The translations under genes and the position numbers were made by a program. The notes under the pieces were generated by a model. That model was given only the letters and a program-made list of their open reading frames with translations, did no database searches and was not told the DNA's origin. Positions 1 to 11,383 of a stretch of DNA of 64,000 bases are shown piece after piece. The DNA comes from Anthoceros angustus (taxonomy: Eukaryota > Streptophyta > Anthocerotopsida > Anthocerotales > Anthocerotaceae), in the NCBI GenBank assembly GCA_010909165.1, contig VJWM01000192.1, positions 186,001 through 250,000 on the forward strand, read 5' to 3'. Position 1 is the stretch's first letter. Every line of letters starts with the position of its first letter.

Positions 1-448
1 GATGCGACCTACCAACCTTTGCCCTCACGCGCAAAAGGGTCGTTTGACCCGTTCTTCTTCAGGATATCCTCTTCATCTTCCTAACAATATCCTACAACTC
101 CGCTTCAAGATTCTCGGAAAATTTCTTGGCATGCTCCTCTTCAATCGTTCTAGCCAAAAAATCAAACTTGTTTGTCTTCGGGCTCTTTTGGGCTGGTTGC
201 CCAAACTTTTGCGTTCCACATACTCCCCACCTCACCTGTTTGCGTCCTCGCAAACAACAGTACCTCGGGTGAGGTACTTCTTGACCTTCCACCCATTGAC
301 TCGGTCGGCGATGGCGATGGCGGCTTTCCTTCTCTGCGACCACCTCGTAAGGTCCCATCCATCTCGGCTGAGCTTCCTGGAAAGTCTAGGTACCGACTAT
401 CATATAGAAGAACCAAATCCCGTCCACGATAGTCTCTTGCTTCCTTAA
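1..448 (-). pseudogene. Gypsy integrase C-terminal tail
   Basis: The minus-strand frames spell, with frameshifts, 'LLYDSRYLDFPG' then 'MGPYEVV' and 'KFDFLARTIEEEHAKKF'. The WMGPYEVV box is typical of the integrase C-terminal domain of plant gypsy elements. About the last 225 bp (1-205) recurs at 14374-14597 next to unrelated upstream sequence. The frame changes at least twice, so no product is expected. Confidence 0.7.
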
Positions 449-475
449 CTTCCCATCATGCGATCTTTTACGAGT

Positions 476-1337
476 TCACGAATCCAGTGTTTCTTCTAAA
501 GCATCCTCCCTATGCTCCTCCTGTGCTATGAAAGCTTCTAACCTAGCTACCTGACTATCCTCTACAGTCATCCGTTCATCCTCCATGATCCTGTAGGTAG
601 GTACTTCAAATTCCACGGGCATCACAGGAGACATACCATATGTTAAATAATATGGTGTCTTCTTTGTGGTTATCTTCTCCGCGGTCCTGTAGGCCCACAA
701 TGCTGAGTGCAACTTAGCATCCCAATCATACATGTGTCCGATTACCTTGGTGAGGATTGTGCGAGCAACCCATTCGTCTTCTCCATCCATTTGCCTTTGG
801 GTTGTAGGAGTCGTCTTCGATGCGAATGTTGAAGTAGGTGGTTAGGGACTCAACGAGAGTTGAGGAAATGTGTCCCCGGTCGTGACCAACTCTAAAGGAC
901 ATCCATACCTCGTTATGATGTTCTCGAATAAAAATTTGGCCCTGCGGTCGTCATCCTTCCTTGTGCTTCCACCATCTTTGTACAATAATCCGTAGCCACC
1001 AAAATGTCTTCTTTGTGGTTATCTTCTCCATGATCCTGTAGGCCCACAATGCGAATGCAACTTAGCATCCCAATCATACATGTGTCACGATTACCTTGGT
1101 GAGGATTGTGCGAGCAACCCATTCGTCTTCTCCGTCAATCCATTTGCCTTTGGGTTGTAGTCGTCTTCGATGCGGATGTTGAAGTAGGTGGTTAGGGACT
1201 CGGACCGAGTTGAGGAAATGTGTCCCCGGTCTGACCAACTCTAAAGGACATCCGTACCTCGTTATGATGTTCTCGAATAAAAATTTGGCCCTGCGGTCGT
1301 CATCCTTCCTCGCTTCACTTCCACCATCTTTGTACAA
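476..1337 (-). pseudogene. Gypsy integrase core fragments, partly duplicated
   Basis: 476-790 encodes 'WDAKLHSALWAYRTAEKIT' and 'TPYYLTYGMSPVMPVEFEVP', the C-terminal half of a gypsy integrase core. 913-1337 encodes 'DILVATDYCTKMVEA', 'FLFENIITRYGCPLELV' and 'GTHFLNSV', the D,D part of the core. The stretch around 660-1000 is repeated at about 1005-1350 with small indels, so integrase pieces occur twice and out of normal order. Non-functional. Confidence 0.8.
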
Positions 1338-1359
1338 TAATCCGTAGCCACCAAAATGT

Positions 1360-1850
1360 CACTTCTTAGTCCATTGCGTTGGTGGTTTGATCGGTCCTCT
1401 GATCGATTCCCCACTTCTCGAGGTGCGGTGGTAAGATGTAGGTAAGAGGCCATTGTGTCGACAACGTGGCCGTCCAACCCTCGACACGCGTCACACCTCG
1501 GTGAACTCCACACATCCTTTTGCATCGTAGCCCACGAACCCGCATTCAAAATCTTCTTAACGGTCACTGTGCGAATAGTGTCCACCTCTTACGCATGTAA
1601 TGCCTCCGTGACAGTGAAGCTTCTTAGTCCATTGCGTTGGTGGTTTGATCGGTCCTCTGATCGATCCCCACTTCTCGAAGGTGCGGTGGTAAGATGTAGG
1701 TAAGAGGCCATTGTGTCGACAACGTGGGCCGTCCAACCCTCGACACGCGTCACACCTCGGTGAACTCCCCACATCCTTTTGCATCGTAGCCCACGAATCC
1801 ATTCAAAATCTTCTTAACGGTCACTGTGCGAATAGTGTCCACCGCCTCTT
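1360..1850 (-). repeat. Tandem duplication of integrase zinc-finger/spacer segment
   Basis: A block of about 240 bp with 'TCCATTGCGTTGGTGGTTTG' begins near 1368 and again near 1628. Each copy encodes, brokenly, 'TVKKILNAG', 'RCDACRGLD' and 'PIKPPTQWTK', the HHCC-type integrase N-terminus and linker. The copies differ mainly by 1-3 nt insertions and deletions. Confidence 0.75.
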
Positions 1851-1910
1851 ACGCATGTAATGCCTCGTGACAGTGAAGCTTCTTCAGCGTCGAGGCATCT
1901 CGGATCTTTC

Positions 1911-3600
1911 GTCGGACCTTGTTTATGCAGGACACCGCCCTCAGCGGTGCGAGGCTTTATGGAGAAAGACAGCTCGCCCCTCCTGGACAACCCGCCGGGC
2001 ATGGTTCCATGCTCCGAGAATTTCGTACCTCCCATTCAGCGGATATCTCGGCATGAACGCCCCTCGCGTTCCAATCTCCTCCTCCCAGGCGTACCACGTC
2101 GCCTCCTCCTAGCTTCGTCGTGGCAGCCCCAAGTGGCGTGGATCTATCCGTAAATCCATCGCCTCCTTGCTTCTCCCTAGGTTCACATGCCCGGTTTGCG
2201 GCTCATGCATACTCCTCTTCGACAATGGGCCGACCGCCTTCTTACGCGGCTGGCCTCACGGCTTGGCCCTTTCGTGCCCCCATGGTGCCTCATGGGTGAT
2301 TTCCCATGAATCGCCATTTCCTTCTCCTGCGGTTTTCTTCAAGCTTGTCATGGGATGCATCTCCTTCCTGTTGCCAACTCGTGGCCTCCACTTGCAGCTC
2401 TGGCTCACCCTTGAGGAGCATTTCAGCCTCCTCCTCCCAGGCGTACCACGTCGCCTCCTCCTCCTCCTAGCTTCGTCCGGACCTTGTTTATGCAGGACAC
2501 CGCCCTCAGCGGTGCGAGGCTTTATGGAGAAAGACAGCTCGCCCCTCCCTGGACAACCCTTCGGGCATGGTTCCATGCTCCAGAAATTTGCGTACCTCCC
2601 CATTCAACAGATATCTCGGACACGAACGCCCCTCGCGTTCCAATCTCCTCCTCCCAGGCGTACCACGTCGCCTCCTGCTAGCTCGTCCAGTGGCAGCCCC
2701 AAGTGGCGTGGATCTATCCGTAAATCCATCGCCTCCTTGCTTCTCCCTAGGTTCACATACTTCGGTTTGCAGCTCATCTGCATACTCCTCTTCCAGCAAT
2801 GGGCCGACTTCGCCTTCTTCTGCCGGCCTGGCCTCACGGCTTGGCCCCGCTCGTGCCCCCATGGTCGCCTCATGGGTGATTTCCCATGAATCTGCCATTT
2901 CCTTCTCCTGCAGTTTTTCTTCAAGCTTGTCATGGGATGCATCTCCTTCCTGTTGCCAACTCGTGGCCTCCACTTGCAGTACTCCTGACTGCTCACCCTT
3001 GAGGAGCATTTCAGTCTCCTCCTCCCAGGCGTACCACGTCGCCTCCTCCTCCTCCTAGCTTCGTCCGGACCTTGTTTATGCAGGACACCGCCCTCAGCGG
3101 TGCGAGGCTTTATGGAGAAAGACAGCTCGCCCCTCCTGGACAACCCGGGCATGGTTCCATGCTCCGAAATTTCGTACCTCCCATTCAGCAGATATCGGGC
3201 ATGAACGCCCCTCGCGTTCCAATCTCCTCCTCCCAGGCGTACCACGTCGCCTCCTGCTAGCTCGTCCAGTGGCAGCCCCAAGTGGCGTGGATCTATCCGT
3301 AAATCCATCGCCTCCTTGCTTCTCCCTAGGTTCACATACTTGGTTTGCGGCTCATGCATACTCCTCTTCGACAATGGGCCGACTTAGCCTTCTTCTTGGC
3401 TGGCCTCACGTCTTGGCCCTTTCGTGCCCCCATGGTGCCTCATGGGCGATTTCCCATGAACACCGCCATTTCCTTCTCCTGCGGTTTTCTTCAAGCTTGT
3501 CATGGGATGCATCTCCTTCCTGTTGCCAACTCGTGGCCTCCACTTGCAGCTCTGTGCTCACCCTTGAGGAGCATTTCAGCCTCCTCCTCGCGCCATGCTG
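1911..3600. repeat. Three tandem copies of a 540-590 bp retroelement segment
   Basis: The block starting with 'GGACCTTGTTTATGCAGGAC' begins at about 1915, 2477 and 3065. Each copy continues through 'GCGTACCACGTCGCCTCC' and a 'CATGGGATGCATCTCC' block. On the minus strand the blocks carry acidic and basic stretches (for example 'KLEEKLQEKEMADSWEITHE') that I cannot assign to a domain. They lie between the RNase H and integrase remains. Differences between copies are mostly short indels. Confidence 0.85.
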
Positions 3601-3720
3601 GCGCCTCCTATCTCTCGGTTCCAGTTGTCCTGCTGCGGCTTTTCACTGGCGTTCCCTTCTTGCTCATTTGGCCTCTCTTCTAGCAACAAGACTTGCTGAT
3701 CAATTCTTAGGCCGTCTTCA

Positions 3721-4161
3721 TTATGCTCGTGTCCTTCTCCTTGACCCAGTCGTGGCGACCAACTCCTCGTCGAAATCGGTCATCTGTGCCTCAAGTCGCT
3801 CTCCGGTTTCGGCGAGAAATGAAATCAGCGTTCTGATGTTGCTTCCACGGTTTTCTACGTCGTAGTCAAACTCTTGCAGCGATAGTACCCACGGCAATCC
3901 TTCGACAAATCGGCTTGTTGACAAGATACTTCAACGCAAAATGGTCAACATGAAGCGTCACCTTGCAAGCAAGCGGATAGTGTCTAAACTTCTTACGAGT
4001 AAATGATACCAAGACCCTCCGCTCCGTGGTTGAGTAGTTCTTTTCAGCGTCGAGGCATCTCGCATAGAAAATCGGATGATCCGTTTCTTCTCGTCCTTCG
4101 GCTTAAGGCGGTCCCAATGGCATAGCGGACACATCACGTATACATGAAGCGGTTTTCCCAA
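3721..4161 (-). pseudogene. Gypsy RNase H fragment
   Basis: Minus-strand frames contain the equivalents of 'HPIFYARCLDAEKNYSTTE', 'KFRHYPLACKVTLHVDHFAL' and 'LQEFDYDVEN', the RNase H block and tether typical of gypsy pol. At least two frameshifts are present. It follows the RT remains (4500-4930) in the correct element order. Confidence 0.7.
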
Positions 4162-4499
4162 TCGGTGGTTTGCAGCGTTGTGCGCTCACCAAGCATCCTT
4201 CAAGCTGAAAAGCCTCACGCCTGCGTTGTCCATTCGAGGTGTATCCTTCTTGGTCAATTGTGTCAACAAGGCCTTCTTGGCGAAATCCTTGATGAACCTC
4301 TGTAATATCCTACCAGCCCTACAAAAGCCTTTGCCTCACCGTTTGTGGTGCGTCCATCTCGACTATGCTACCTTCTCCTTATCTACACCGCAATCCTCGC
4401 TCACGAAACTCGATGTGCCAGATACCTCGTCATACCAAAATAACACTTCCACGGATGAAGTTTCATGTTCGATTCTCTGCATCTCGAAACATTGCCTCA

Positions 4500-4930
4500 A
4501 ATGATCTAGATGCAGTTCCTTCTCCCAAACACGAAATCATCTAGGAATACCTCCATGAACTTCGGAAATCTCGGAATATGCGTTCACCACTCGTTGAAAG
4601 TGGCGGGGCGTTACACAACCCGAAGGGAGCTTGAATAAGCGTAAGTTCCCAATCGGTTGTGAGCGTGTCTTATCTGATCCTCCTTCCTCAGCAATCGATT
4701 GTACCAGTACCCATCGAGCTGTACATTTCATGGCCAGCCATGTATCTGCTGTCCATGAAAGGTAAAGGTGATGATCCTTCTTCGTTGCTTCATTGAGTTT
4801 CGAAATCTTGACACACCGAACCTTTCCTGTTGCTTCTTGGTACAATTCACGATGGGCGACCCACTCCTTTGGTGAGCCGGATAAATCACCCCCCTCCAAG
4901 TATTGGTCGATTGATCCTTAACAACCATGG
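4500..4930 (-). pseudogene. Gypsy reverse transcriptase fragments
   Basis: Pieces such as 'FKLPSGCVTPRHFQRVVNAY' match the RT block usually written PFGLCNAPATFQR, followed by a 'SEVHGGIPR' stretch in place of the usual MEVFLDDF. Further fragments ('STNTWRGVIYPAHQ', 'ITFTFHGQQIHGWP') come from the RT N-terminal half. The YVDD-type catalytic box is not intact. Confidence 0.65.
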
Positions 4931-4984
4931 AATACTTGGGATTCAGTATTGCTTGATCCTTACGGTGTCTTGCCCTCCTTCAAA

Positions 4985-5323
4985 TCAATTCGATGTATCC
5001 CGGTTCTTGGTATCTGTCATGTCGGTAATCTTGAAGGCAAACACATCGACATACTCCCTAAGCATGCTACGAAACTCTTCCTTTTCCACCTGGCCTAGAT
5101 ACCTAGAAATCTTGACTACCTTGCCGGGTTCTAACTCTAAATCCTCCACCGCGTCTGGATCTACGTAGGTTCCTTCCGGACTGCTGCCTATACTGGTTCC
5201 GGATCCCTCTTCCGGAAAGTCTCGCTCATAAGCTTTGCCCTTCCAAAAGGCTACTCCTTCTCTATGGGCCTCATCTTCTGATTCTTCTATGACTTCCTCT
5301 ATATGTAAACAGGTATACACCAA
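4985..5323 (-). pseudogene. Gypsy protease-RT linker region
   Basis: An open frame of 112 codons with an acidic segment ('VIEESEDEAHREG') and 'VVKISRYLGQVEKEEFRSML', then 'EYVDVFAFKITDM'. The 'REYVDVFAF..DM' motif is the conserved lead-in to gypsy RT. It sits directly between the protease and the RT remains. Confidence 0.7.
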
Positions 5324-5324
5324 A

Positions 5325-6086
5325 TCACTCTTTATTTGACCTCGTGAGGACCCCGATATGCTCGATCCTTTGCAGGAGCTTACCCCGTGCTACAGGTGTA
5401 CCGTCGGGGGGTTGCGGACTCCCCTCATAAGGAGCCTTACTCCATGACACAGCAATCGCCGCGGTCCGTGTCTCTTGGACTTGAAGGTGATGCCACTCGA
5501 CCAAAATCAAAAACACACGCGTACCATACAACCAAGGCCTACCTATCAAAACCTTATAGCCTAAATCCGAAACCGGCGCATCACAATGTAGGTAAGATGG
5601 AAGGTGAGTCCCCAATTCGGTGGGCACGTCCTTGACCCCTAGTGGCTTTCTCCTTATGCAGTCGGCCATCCGTAAAAATACTCGGGCCGGGTGAAACTCA
5701 GTGAACCCAAGTTGATGAGCTGTCTCCTCCGTCATCAAGTTGACTCCCGATCCCGAATCTAATGGCACGTTGGGCACCAAACACCCCGCAATTTCCACCT
5801 CAATCTCGGGTGCCCCCAAATCAATGAGTTCGACCACATTTACCTCCACTGGCCGCTTCCTCCCTCCTACTACTTCAGGGATTCCCCTGATCGCCTCCTT
5901 CACAATTTTGCGGGATCTCGGACTCATAGCAAGCAACTGTCTCAGACTGACCACAAATTCGCGGTCAAGTAACGTCGTGGCGGAGATTTTATCGACAAGG
6001 TTTCCTCCCGCTTGCAGACAGCTGGTCGACTCCGACCTTATTGGTAAAGCTTCGATTCCATGATCCCTCCTATCGGTGGGACCCAT
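5325..6086 (-). pseudogene. Gypsy retropepsin (aspartic protease) region
   Basis: A 253-codon open frame carries 'VPNVPLDSGSGVNLMTEET', where DSGS is a variant of the retropepsin D-T/S-G active site, followed about 60 residues later by 'YKVLIGRPWLYG', the usual downstream ILGRPWL box. This is the longest uninterrupted piece of the element, but it has lost its junctions to gag and RT. Confidence 0.8.
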
Positions 6087-6436
6087 ACCGGCGGATCAAT
6101 AATTTACGGCTCCACATTCGTCTTCCCATGCCGGGTGAGCCTGTTTAGCTCATCTTCCAGCATCGCCGCTACTTCTCGGCTGATGTCGGGAGGAAGCGTG
6201 GTTCGTTCCTCCCTCTCCTTGACCTGCCGCTTGCCCCCAGGGAGTGCAGCAAATCTACTTTGGGGGTGGGCCTCCCTCTCCTCCTCGCGCTTGGCGCGTC
6301 TCGGAAGGTGAGTCGTCCCTCACCTTCTCCTTCCTTTCCTCCTGCTCGCCCGTTTTCCGTACCTCGGCCTTTCTCCCGCGGCCGATCGGTGGTCACCTTG
6401 GCCACCATCAATCCTTCATCCGCACTCATCTCTCCT

Positions 6437-7128
6437 TCATACCCCTCTTCCACGATCCACGATGTCACCGATCCGTCGAGGAATCATACTCGCCTCCACC
6501 TTGACCGGTGTCGTGGTCACGGTGATCGCGGTTTGAGTTGGGCCTTGCCTCCTCTGCCAGTTCCTCGTCGACCCACAGTCTGGTGCCACTCGCGCCACAC
6601 CCGAGCACAGGATCCCCATTTTATGTCCCAATTCCTTGCATGACAAAAGGGTACATAACCCACTTGCTTCGTGGTTACGGCATTCATTTGAGTAGTGACA
6701 CGGTGCTCCGCAATTGTAACAACACCCACAGGAATCGCCATCGGCCTGCGATGGATCGGTCTCCATGGTCCTGGCGATGTCGGTCGCGATCCATACCTCG
6801 AGGGAACTGGTGTAGCCGGTTGGTAAGTCGCCCTCATTGATTGAGGTGGCCGACTTCCAGTGACCGCTTGCACCTGGTAAGCTTCATCCACATACCAATA
6901 GTCCCCTGGCATGACGGTTTCCACATGATTTACAGCATGTCGTGGTGCGAATACATTCCTGTTGGTGTGTCCCGTTTGATGACAAATTGAGCAATACACC
7001 AAGCGCCTTGCGTGAGGAGATCTTCGTGGAGCTTGATTCTTCACGCCTTGACCTCTAACTCGGTCAATCTTGGTCAAAGCCTCCACTTGTCCAATTCCTC
7101 CTCCTGCTGACGTTTCTCCCTTCTCCAT
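6437..7128 (-). pseudogene. Gypsy gag zinc-knuckle region
   Basis: Two overlapping frames carry a CCHC knuckle 'CYNCGAPCHYSNEC' (CX2CX4HX4C, intact) and a second degenerate one 'CSICHQTGHTNRNVF' whose last cysteine is lost. Arginine/serine-rich sequence flanks them. This lies between the gag and protease segments. Confidence 0.75.
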
Positions 7129-7272
7129 CCGACGGACCGTCTTCCCTTCCTCTCCTTCTCCAATCGCGTTCCGCTTCTTCCCGTTTGACCTTCTCCGGTC
7201 CTTCTTTATTCGCCGTTCGTAGGCCTTCTCGATTCCTCATCCGATGTGGAGCTTTCTTGAGTTCCGCTATCC

Positions 7273-8180
7273 TCACTTTCGATGAGGCGAGGGTGACGAG
7301 CTGGAGGAGGTGGCGGAAGGCGAGCTAGATCTCCTCGATCCTTTCCTCTTCTTATGACCGCCTCTTCTTCTTCTCCTCCCTAACTCGGCGGACTCCCATT
7401 CCTCGGCCAAGCGGAGGCCCCTTAACGTCTTCGTCCACGCTGCGGTGTACCTCCATTTTCGAGACAAGCCACTCACGAACCAATCCAATGCTTGCTCTTG
7501 TGAGTACCCGGAGGTGGGTGGATCCCCCGGCCTCTCGGGTGCACATTTCGGAACTCGATCCAGATACCCGTAAAACCTCTCCACATAATCGAACAAAGAT
7601 TCTCGTTTCTTCCTATGAAGGGTCCTCAACTTTGCCAAGGTGTGGTGTGCGTAGCTGAGCCCTCGGAACCGATTCAAGAAGGCTGCTTTGAGAGCTTCCC
7701 AATCCTGGCGCCACCGAATTATAGGTGCGACCGTACCACTGTTGTGCATGCCCTCTCAGATCCGGAAAGATCGTGATCGATCGGCGACTCCATCCTCCAA
7801 TTAGCGTGGGAGACGTGCTCAAAGTTCTTACAAGCGCCTCCGCGTCATCTCCCTTCTTCTTCGCGAATTTGGCGTATTCTTGGCGACTATGAAGTTGGGG
7901 CGGTCCTCCTCCTCCACCAACTCCACTCATGTTGCTCGGTCGGAGTGTCCACGCTGGACCAACACTCCTCTCGCCGGGGTAACAGGAAACAAATCGGGAT
8001 CCTTGAGGAGTAGCGACCTCCCCTCTAGTTCGTCCCAAAAGATCAATCTGACCAGCGATTCGATCGAGTCGTTCCGCCAAATCCTCCGACCAAGCCTGAA
8101 ACTCCCCGCTACTGACGACCTCGTCGTCACTGTCGGTCTCACTGGGAGATGAGGTGGTGTCACCGCTTTGAGAAGCAAAG
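7273..8180 (-). pseudogene. Gypsy gag capsid region
   Basis: 7273-7749 encodes 'WRQDWEALKAAFLNRFRG', 'LRTLHRKKRESLFDYVERFY' and 'ALDWFVSGLSRKWR', matching the plant retrotransposon gag family. 7613-8180, in other frames, supplies the preceding part ('AQQWYGRTYNSVAP' and an N-terminal acidic region). A frameshift separates the two. Confidence 0.8.
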
Positions 8181-8204
8181 CGTCGCGGGCGTTCGCGGCG
8201 GTGT

Positions 8205-8710
8205 GAGCGGTAACTCGTGCTCGGAGGCGCGACCCTTCCTAAATCCGGTCACCAGCTTCTCTTCTCGACCTCCTTCCTCTCGCCGGTGATCTCGCCTCTT
8301 CCTCCTCCACTTTTTCGTGCCGTTCACCTCGTCGCCTTAGTCAAGGCGACTTCTTCCGTCGCTCGTAACTCTACTTCCTCCGCTGCCCTCGAGTGGCGGC
8401 GTGTCTCTTCCCAGTGATTCTTCGCAAGGCTCGTAAATCTCTTGCGGTGGCGGTGTGAAGTAACTCGTGCTCGGAGGCGCGACCCTTCCTAAATCCTTTG
8501 GCCCTTCTTCTTCTCGACCTCCTTCCTCTCGTCGGTGATCTCGCCTCTTCCTCCTCCACTTTTCTCCATCGTTCCGCACCTCCGCGCCTTAGAGTCAAGG
8601 CGACTTCTTCCGTCGCTCGTAACTCTACTTCCTCCGCTGCCCTCGAGTGGCGGCGGTGGCGGTCTCTTCCAGCTTCGCAAGGCTCGTAAATCTCTTGCAG
8701 TGACAGGCGG
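8205..8710. repeat. Tandem duplication (about 250 bp) in the gag N-terminal/leader region
   Basis: The block beginning 'AACTCGTGCTCGGAGGCGCG' occurs at about 8213 and 8463, followed in both by 'CGACTTCTTCCGTCGCTCGT' and 'CTCTTGCGGTGG' or 'CTCTTGCAGTGA'. Both copies are low-complexity on the minus strand (Arg/Glu-rich). Confidence 0.8.
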
Positions 8711-8963
8711 TGGTGACCTTCCGCGTGTATCCCCCCTAGATCGACCCCTGTCTGACATCTGCAACCATCCTCATGTCCTCCAACCCACAGTCGTTAAGAA
8801 GGAAGCAAACCACACCCCTCTAGTGTCTCAACCATTCACCCCGATGACAACTAAAGGTCGTGAAGCTTCTTCCTCACAACACATGGTCGACCCTCAGTCC
8901 CTTCTCAAGCATGCTACAGCCTAGCGATGGAAACCACAAAACTTCAACCTTTCAACAACAAAT

Positions 8964-8980
8964 CCCCGGCAACGGCGCCA
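8964..8980 (-). other. Primer binding site, tRNA-Asp type
   Basis: On the plus strand the bases are CCCCGGCAACGGCGCCA. This equals the 3' end of plant tRNA-Asp including CCA, so the minus strand reads TGGCGCCGTTGCCGGGG, the standard PBS. It is followed by AAAA and then TGTGGTAG at 8985, the expected LTR boundary (the minus strand ends in CTACCACA). Confidence 0.8.
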
Positions 8981-8984
8981 AAAA

Positions 8985-9660
8985 TGTGGTAGGGAGAATC
9001 CGGGGCACTCCCAGGTCCTCCCACTATAGCGGCCACACTTATCCCACTGTCGCTTCGTACGTTGGGTTTCGTCCCATGAGACTTGTGTGAAAGTTCGAGG
9101 TCTTGTGATGCCCGTCGCTACACACACTCTCGACCTTCTCAAGCAAGGCGCCCTACTCTCCCTCTCACGGTGCACCACTTGCTTGAAAATCGCCAACCTC
9201 GACCCACAGCGACACAAAACAATTGCGGGTCACCTCGGACAAGAGCCTACCACGGGCGCCCAGGACCCCAGTTCACACGATTTCGTCCCTACTTCTAAGA
9301 CCAAACTTGACCTACAGCGACACAACACAATTGCGGTCACCTCGTGAGCCTACCACGGGCGCCCAGGACCCCAGTTCACACGATTTCGTCCCTACTTCTA
9401 AGACTACTCTTCTCCACTCGGGGCGCTCGTTTACTTGCAGTTGGGATTCGTCCCTTAGGCTCTGCACGTGGCCTTCCACTAACACCTACACCTCTAATCC
9501 TCTACTCATCTTCTCATCTCCTCATCCTCTTCCTCCTATTCTAACCTCGATTCGGGCTTCTTGGTTTCGACTCGCCCTTACGGCTGGCACAGGGTCGCCT
9601 CCACCAAGTTCTTCCTTGGGCGGTTGCTATGAGTTTGACACCCAGTGAGAACCTCCAGTC
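8985..9660 (-). mobile_element. Probable 5' LTR (outer boundary not resolved)
   Basis: The sequence starts with TGTGGTAG immediately beside the PBS. It contains no credible coding frame and a tandem duplication of about 103 bp (9209-9308 and 9309-9410) with 'CCTACCACGGGCGCCCAGGA' in each copy. I cannot find a clear matching CA terminus or polypurine tract, so the outer end is arbitrary. Confidence 0.45.
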
Positions 9661-10380
9661 TTTCCTGTAGTCTACCCTCAAGCCGAGTTCTCTGGGCATT
9701 TGCCACACACCCAAAGCAAAGCAATTTCACGGCAACCATTCACAAGGAGCAACTCGTTTAGGCACTTGCGTGAGCAAGTCCTCCACCAAGCACTCCGACC
9801 ACGACTTCCTCTCTACGACGTGTTGGCTCACACCGCACGAAATTCCTCTGTAATGGCAAAGGACTCGATGGCGTGGGCGCAAGACATGATACTTTACTTT
9901 GTGAAATCCTCCTCCTCTTATAGGAGGCCTTCCACATACAACCTCCCTTGGGTGACCCTCTGCAGTCACCTTTTCCAATATTCTATTATTTCCTACATGA
10001 CATTTAATGTCGGCACCTAGTCTATTATGCATTTCTTGGTAAATTCTATTCTAGCAACTTCACCTAAGTCTATCCTTGAAGGATGTCGATTACATCACCT
10101 ATCCTTCCTATTCTTCTACCTAGCATTTATGGTCCCTTGACCATATCTAGTCTTCACCTCTTTGGGGTGGGGCGTGTCCTGGTGGATTGGCTCCCTCGCC
10201 CTCCTTTTGCTCTTGCCCTTCCCGGCCTTTGTCCGCTTCCTAATGTGTGGGGCAAGTACAATCTTGCCCTTCCTCCATCTCCGGGCGGCGTGGATTCCTC
10301 GGCCCTCCGGCAATCGCGCTTCCCGCGCACCTAGGCGCCTTCCTCCATCTCCGTGCCTCGTCGCGATCTGTTTTCGCACC
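9661..10380. other. Retroelement-associated sequence without recognisable genes
   Basis: No domain can be recognised here. The reading frames are short and the base composition resembles the flanking retroelement DNA. It may still belong to the LTR or the 3' untranslated region of the second gypsy copy. Confidence 0.4.
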
Positions 10381-10388
10381 CTACCGCG

Positions 10389-10862
10389 GTAGTCGGCGGA
10401 CTACGTGGTAGTCGGCGGACTACGTGGTAGTCGGCTAACTCCTTCTTCCTTCTTTCCCCTTCTCATCGGTGAGGGTTTCTTGGGTCGGGATCTTCATTGC
10501 TCTTTGCCTTTTGTGGTTGTCCATACCTATCATAGAGCACCCTTCATCCCCATCGCCCACCATGCATTTTGCCTAATCTCTCGGGCCCTTTTGCGTTGGA
10601 CTCCTCCTCGGGTCCGGTTCCTCCCTTACTCGTGGGATAAGGGGTTCCTCACCCTTCCTTCCTCCGGGGTGGGACCGTCCTTAGTTTCCTCCGGTGGGGT
10701 TGTCTCTCCCACCACCATGCTCCAGGGGTATCCGCACCCCGGCCTTCCATCTTGATTGGGCGCGTCCCAACTCCCAACAAGCTGCCGTGCCCGCGGGCTG
10801 CCCTACCGGTAGTCGGCGGACTACGGCGTGTGTGCATCCCCCACGGTAGTCTGGCAGACTAC
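10389..10862. repeat. Short inverted repeats GTAGTC-N4/5-GACTAC
   Basis: GTAGTCGGCGGACTAC occurs exactly at 10389-10404, 10408-10423 and 10809-10824. A 17-nt variant with spacer TGGCA lies at 10846-10862, and a broken copy starts at 10427. Each can fold into a 6-bp stem with a 4-5 nt loop. The surrounding bases (CTACC...GGTAG) extend the symmetry. Confidence 0.8.
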
Positions 10863-11383
10863 CGTGGTAGGGTGGTCACCTACCGAGGTAGGGTGACCCC
10901 CTGCGAGGGCGGGCTGTCCCCCCTCCTTGCTCTCCGCGCCGTCTCCCAATCCTGGTGTCGCGGTGGCTCCTTCACCTCCTGACTCCTCAGATTCCTCGGA
11001 GTCCATTTCGCTGATGGCCTCATCAAAATCGGAGGCCTCTGGCTGCACTTGTTGCAGCTCCCTTCTGTCATCATCATGAGGACCCAATGTCCTCCTTTTG
11101 GCCAACCGTAAGACTTCGTTGTTGGCCTTCAAGATCCTGTTGTGGAGGTGAGCCCCCAAGTTGTGATGCATTTGGAGATCATCAATCTCCGTGGGCCACT
11201 CTCCATCCTCACACCTACCTTGTAGGCATCTCTTGCGGTGGTTAATTCTCCCACCTTGACATGGAGGTTACATTCTCCTCCCTCACTTCCTTTATTTGGT
11301 GGCCAATTTTGCACGAAGGGCATAATCGCCCAAAATCGCTTCCTCACTACCGGCGTACATGCACCACCTTCTTGTGGCTCCTC

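Larger units (their letters stand above)
1..8984 (-). mobile_element. Decayed Ty3/gypsy LTR retrotransposon (internal region, 3' end cut by window edge)
   Basis: Read on the minus strand from high to low coordinates, the remains follow gag, zinc knuckles, aspartic protease, reverse transcriptase, RNase H, integrase, which is the Ty3/gypsy order. A primer binding site matching the 3' end of tRNA-Asp lies at the upstream end (8964-8980). No domain has an intact frame: stops and small indels break every one. Several blocks are tandemly duplicated (660-1350, 1360-1850, 1911-3600, 8205-8710). The element is dead by sequence. The 3' LTR, if present, is outside the window. The class is firm from the domain order and residues seen; the lineage within gypsy (Tat/Athila-like is suggested by the tRNA-Asp primer site) is inference. 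Confidence 0.9.

Noticed and set aside
2-448. 148-codon plus-strand ORF
   Set aside because: The minus strand carries the gypsy integrase C-terminal motif; the plus frame has no domain.
1867-3058. Plus-strand ORFs of 81-240 codons in the triple repeat
   Set aside because: They repeat with the 540-590 bp unit, have no domain, and the element is coded on the other strand.
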